Of a DNA stretch of 27,778 nucleotides, positions 24,979-27,778 are shown piece after piece. Location: positions 1 to 27,778 of the forward strand of contig JBKOUY010000086.1 of NCBI GenBank assembly GCA_046723645.1, read 5' to 3'. The notes under the pieces are model-generated. The model had not been told where the DNA came from. It saw only the letters and a list, made by a program, of their open reading frames with translations, and did no database searches. The stretch is from DASQUK01 sp046723645 (GTDB lineage Bacteria; Actinomycetota; Acidimicrobiia; Acidimicrobiales; VFJN01). The position numbers and the translations under genes are program-made. Each line of letters begins with the position of its first letter. Position 1 is the first letter of the stretch.

Positions 24979-26649
24979 TCACGGCGTTAGTCGTTGGCCC
25001 CGGCGCCGGATGCGCAGCCAGCGGTAGCCGTACCGTTCGAGCGTCAACGACAGCCGCGGTCCATCGAGAGAGTGCTCGGGCGACACGTCGAGCAGGTCAT
25101 CGGCACTCACCGCATCCTCGAGGTCATCGAGCTGCAGGTCGAAGCGACAGGGGTCGGCACCGAAGTTGTGCACGGCCACGACCGTGGACCCGTCCCAGTC
25201 GCACCGGTGGGCCAACACCGCGGGTCGGTCGTTGGCGATGACCGACCACGTACCGAGGCCGAGCTCGGGCGTCTCTCGCCGGCGGCGGATCAGCCGCTCG
25301 AACCAGTTGAGCAACGACCCGGAGTCCCGACGCTGCGCAGCGACGTTGACAGCGAGCGGCCGGTACTCGCCCTCGGTGACGGGCCGGGGAAACCGCTTGG
25401 CCTCGGCGGTCGAGAACCCCGCCCCCGGCTCGTCTGACCACTGCATGGGGGTGCGCACCGACAAGCGGTCCCTGATGTCGAGGTTCTCGCCCATGCCGAT
25501 CTCCTCGCCGTAGAACAGCACGGGTGTCCCGGGAAGCGAGAACAGCAGGCTGTAGGCCATGCGGAGGCGCTGCTGGTCGCCGCCGAGCATGGGTGGCAAC
25601 CGGCGACGCAGCCCGCGACCGTAGAGCTGCATCGTGGGATCGGGACCGAAGGCGTCGAACACCTCCTGCCGCTCGTCGTCGCTGAGCTGGTCGAGCGTGA
25701 GCTCGTCGTGATTGCGCAGGAACGTCGCCCACTGAGAGTCGAACGGCACCGGGGGCAGGTCGGCCAGCGCCCGCTCCACCGGCGTCGCGTCCTGGCGTGC
25801 GAGCGCCAGGTAGATCCGTTGCATCACGGAGAAGTTGAAGACCAGGTTGAGCTCGTCACCGTCCTCGTCGCCGAAGAAGGCTCGCTGCCCTTTGGGCGGC
25901 AGGTTGACCTCGCCGAGCAGGATGGCCTCGCCGTGGCGGCGCTCGACGAAGGAGCGGAGGTCCTTGAGGTAGCGGTGGGGATCGATCGAGGGAGCACCAT
26001 CGATGCCATCGAGCTCGATCAGGAACGGGACGGCGTCCACGCGGAAGCCGCTGACCCCGAGCTGCAGCCAAAACCCGACGATGCGGGCGATCTCCTCGCG
26101 CACCGCCGGGTTGGCGATGTTGAGGTCGGGCTGGTGCTCGTAGAAGCGGTGCAGGTAGTACTGCCCTGCCCTACGGTCGAAGGTCCACACGCCGCCCTGG
26201 TCACCGGGAAACGTCTCGGTGATGTCTGGGTCCTCGGGCCGTTCGTCCGCCCACACGTACCAGTCGCGATAGGGCGAGTCCGGTGCGGAACGCGCCGCCT
26301 GGAACCACGGGTGCTGGTCGGACGTGTGGTTCACCACCAGGTCGACGATGACCCGCATGCCCCGGTCGCGGGCGGTCCGCACGACCTCGACGAACTCCCC
26401 CAGCGTGCCCAACCGAGGATCGACGCCGTAGAAGTCGCTGACGTCGTAGCCGTCGTCCTGGTCAGGCGTCGGATAGAACGGCATGAGCCACAGCGTGGAC
26501 ACGCCGATGCCCGCCAAATAATCGATCCGATCGATCAGCCCGGCGAGGTCGCCCATGCCGTCGCCGTCCTTGTCGAGGAACGTTTGCGCGTCGAGGCAGT
26601 AGACGACGCCGTTCTTCCACCACTGGTCGCTCGTGAAGGCGATGCTCAT
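24979..26649 (-). CDS. treS: Trehalose synthase-like GH13 alpha-glucosidase/transglucosidase
   Basis: A 556-aa cytoplasmic GH13 enzyme, likely interconverting maltose and trehalose, with glycogen links in actinobacteria. The (beta/alpha)8 barrel shows DLVVNH (103-108), GFRVDAVPF with nucleophile Asp205, ILLGEVNLP with acid/base Glu247, and FLRNHDE with Asp315. GEEIGMGENLDIRDRLSVRTPMQWS-type residues (381-405) are typical of trehalose synthases. A beta-sandwich domain closes the protein (about 460-550). No maltokinase domain is fused. ATG 26649 overlaps the stop of the upstream oxidoreductase (ATGA). Some GH13 glucosyltransferases look alike, so the substrate is inferred and the symbol is tentative. 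Confidence 0.82.
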   Translation of the reverse strand: MSIAFTSDQWWKNGVVYCLDAQTFLDKDGDGMGDLAGLIDRIDYLAGIGVSTLWLMPFYPTPDQDDGYDVSDFYGVDPRLGTLGEFVEVVRTARDRGMRVIVDLVVNHTSDQHPWFQAARSAPDSPYRDWYVWADERPEDPDITETFPGDQGGVWTFDRRAGQYYLHRFYEHQPDLNIANPAVREEIARIVGFWLQLGVSGFRVDAVPFLIELDGIDGAPSIDPHRYLKDLRSFVERRHGEAILLGEVNLPPKGQRAFFGDEDGDELNLVFNFSVMQRIYLALARQDATPVERALADLPPVPFDSQWATFLRNHDELTLDQLSDDERQEVFDAFGPDPTMQLYGRGLRRRLPPMLGGDQQRLRMAYSLLFSLPGTPVLFYGEEIGMGENLDIRDRLSVRTPMQWSDEPGAGFSTAEAKRFPRPVTEGEYRPLAVNVAAQRRDSGSLLNWFERLIRRRRETPELGLGTWSVIANDRPAVLAHRCDWDGSTVVAVHNFGADPCRFDLQLDDLEDAVSADDLLDVSPEHSLDGPRLSLTLERYGYRWLRIRRRGQRLTP

Positions 26650-27623
26650 CGCTGCGAAACCTCCGGCAGCACCTCGGCGCCGTACGTGTCTATGAATCCC
26701 CGCTGCTCCCGGGGCACCTGGTGGACGAAGAGCTCGTCGACACCGCAGTCGAGGCATTCGTGGAGCCAGGCCGCGTGCTGCTTGGCGTCGGACGACACGA
26801 GGACGCTTCTGGCGACGTCCTCAGGGCGCACGTGGACCGCAGCCGCCTCGAACTGGGCCACGGTCTCGAGGTCGGCCATCAGCACCGAGTCGAACACGTT
26901 CGTGCGCCACTGCTCGTGCGCGCCGGCCAGTGCCTCGTCGTCCGTGGGTGCCCACGCCACCTTGACCTGGACGCGGATCGGCTTGCCCTCGCCGCCCCCG
27001 CCGCGGAAGGCATCGATCACACGCCGCAGCCGGTCCGGGGGTGCATGGACGGTGATGAGGCCATCCGCCCACCCCCCGCACCACGCCGCGGTCTCCTCGC
27101 TCAACGCTGCCCCAATGAGCGGTGGCGGGCGGCGTGGCAGCGTCCAGAGCTGGGCCCGGTCGACCCGGACGTGGCCATCGACGCTCACCTCGTCGCCCCT
27201 GAGGAGGCCCCGTATCACCTCCACGCACTCGGCCAGGCGAGCGTTGCGCTCTGGCTTGGCCGGCCACGGGTCGCCCGTGACGTGTTCGTTCGACGCCTCA
27301 CCGGAGCCCAGGGCAACCCAGAGGCGGTCGGGATGCATTTCGGCGAGTGTGGCGATGGCCTGGGCGATGATCACCGGGTGGTAGCGCTGCCCCGGCGCGT
27401 TGACCACGCCGAAGGGCAGGGCCACCGCCTCCATCGCCGCGCCGAGCCACGACCACGCGAATCCCGACTCGCCCTGCTCACGACTCCACGGCGTCACGTG
27501 GTCCGACGACGAGACCGCTCCGAAGCCTGCCTCGGCGGCAGCCCGCGCCGCGGCCAGCAGGGCGCTCGGTGGGTGCTGCTCGTGCGAGGCGTGGTAGCCG
27601 ACCACCGTCATCACCGAAGGCAT
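26646..27623 (-). CDS. Luciferase-like (LLM class) flavin oxidoreductase, TIGR03885-like
   Basis: A 325-aa TIM-barrel protein of the bacterial luciferase/F420-dependent family. The N-terminus VVGYHASHEQHPPS, the SSDHVTPW segment, SGFAWSWLGAAMEAV and RLWVALGSGEASNEHVTG are characteristic; they best recall the group described as probable non-F420 flavin oxidoreductases. Substrate and cofactor (FMN or F420) are not known. ATG 27623 is the likely start; ATG 27611 is possible. Its TGA overlaps the trehalose-synthase-like ATG by 4 bases, so the two are made together. Why a flavin enzyme is tied to trehalose metabolism is unclear. Confidence 0.88.
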   Translation of the reverse strand: MPSVMTVVGYHASHEQHPPSALLAAARAAAEAGFGAVSSSDHVTPWSREQGESGFAWSWLGAAMEAVALPFGVVNAPGQRYHPVIIAQAIATLAEMHPDRLWVALGSGEASNEHVTGDPWPAKPERNARLAECVEVIRGLLRGDEVSVDGHVRVDRAQLWTLPRRPPPLIGAALSEETAAWCGGWADGLITVHAPPDRLRRVIDAFRGGGGEGKPIRVQVKVAWAPTDDEALAGAHEQWRTNVFDSVLMADLETVAQFEAAAVHVRPEDVARSVLVSSDAKQHAAWLHECLDCGVDELFVHQVPREQRGFIDTYGAEVLPEVSQR

Positions 27624-27633
27624 GCCCGCGTGG

Positions 27634-27660
27634 CTGCCTGACTACACGTTGCCCAGGCAG
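27634..27660. promoter_or_regulatory. Inverted repeat upstream of the luciferase-like gene
   Basis: ctgcctg (27634-27640) and caggcag (27654-27660) form a 7-bp inverted repeat with a 13-bp spacer, 11 bases before the ATG at 27623. On the minus strand a TAGGGT (27666-27661) could be a -10 element just upstream, placing the repeat at the start of the leader or over the promoter as an operator. Confidence 0.35.
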
Positions 27661-27669
27661 ACCCTACGA

Positions 27670-27684
27670 TCCGCCAACGGCGGA
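27670..27684 (-). terminator. Small hairpin behind the right-edge gene
   Basis: tccgcc (27670-27675), loop aac, ggcgga (27679-27684) form a 6-bp stem. On the minus strand it lies 12 bases after the stop of the partial gene at the window edge, before the luciferase-like gene. Confidence 0.4.
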
Positions 27685-27695
27685 CGGCGGCCGCC

Positions 27696-27778
27696 TCACC
27701 GGTCGGGATTGACGGCGTCCTTCACCTTGTCGGTGGCCTTGTCGAGCTTGTCCTTGACGGCGCCGCCGGCCCTGTCGA
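27696..27778 (-). CDS. C-terminal end of a small Lys/Asp-rich protein (5' part beyond window)
   Basis: The minus strand is open from the window edge to TGA at 27698-27696. The visible 26 residues end in KDKLDKATDKVKDAVNPDR, an amphipathic Lys/Asp/Ala pattern like the tails of CsbD-like stress proteins or small Rv0909-type antitoxin-like proteins. Too little is visible to choose. Its position beside stress-type genes favours the former only weakly. Confidence 0.6.
   Translation of the reverse strand, partial: DRAGGAVKDKLDKATDKVKDAVNPDR

Overview
This is a high-GC chromosomal window that looks like Actinomycetota, most likely class Acidimicrobiia or a close relative. The evidence is the strong G/C third-position bias in every gene, TAnnnT-type -10 elements, a prfB without the programmed frameshift, the order secA-prfB-ftsE-ftsX, and a luciferase-like flavin oxidoreductase. 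The class assignment is inference. Apart from two genes cut by the window edges, every gene looks intact. I saw no tRNA, rRNA, CRISPR array, transposase or phage gene.

Region 1 (1-6305) holds the 3' end of a molybdopterin oxidoreductase, a secreted lipase-like alpha/beta hydrolase behind a cluster of palindromes, and, on the minus strand, a translationally coupled pair of ABC exporter half-transporters. Catalytic-site substitutions in that pair predict a heterodimer with one consensus and one degenerate ATP site.

Region 2 (6306-16908) is the housekeeping core: ahcY behind a structured leader, a DUF1361 membrane protein, a ComF-like phosphoribosyltransferase coupled to a small FlgM-like protein, a USP-like protein, secA, prfB, ftsE, ftsX and a GNAT acetyltransferase. 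Two RNA-level features stand out. One is a 28-codon leader ORF whose stop overlaps the secA start (TAATG) and which runs through a hairpin covering the secA ribosome binding site. The other is a pseudoknot-capable structure between secA and prfB.

Region 3 (16895-20364) is accessory metabolism: a cytochrome P450 and, divergently, an EamA transporter, separated by a 16-bp perfect inverted repeat. A proline-racemase-family enzyme follows, with the Cys/Thr active-site pair of trans-3-hydroxy-L-proline dehydratases. Two very stable hairpins close this unit.

Region 4 (20368-27778) looks like an envelope/osmotic stress island: a small unknown protein, a long coiled-coil protein, a YqjD-like/YqjE-like/DUF3618 operon, a YihY/BrkB membrane protein, a trehalose-synthase-like GH13 enzyme coupled to a luciferase-like oxidoreductase, and the tail of a small Lys/Asp-rich protein. 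Three promoters here resemble the actinobacterial sigma-B/sigma-F type (GTTT-N15/16-GGGTA), one of them an exact match, suggesting shared general-stress control.
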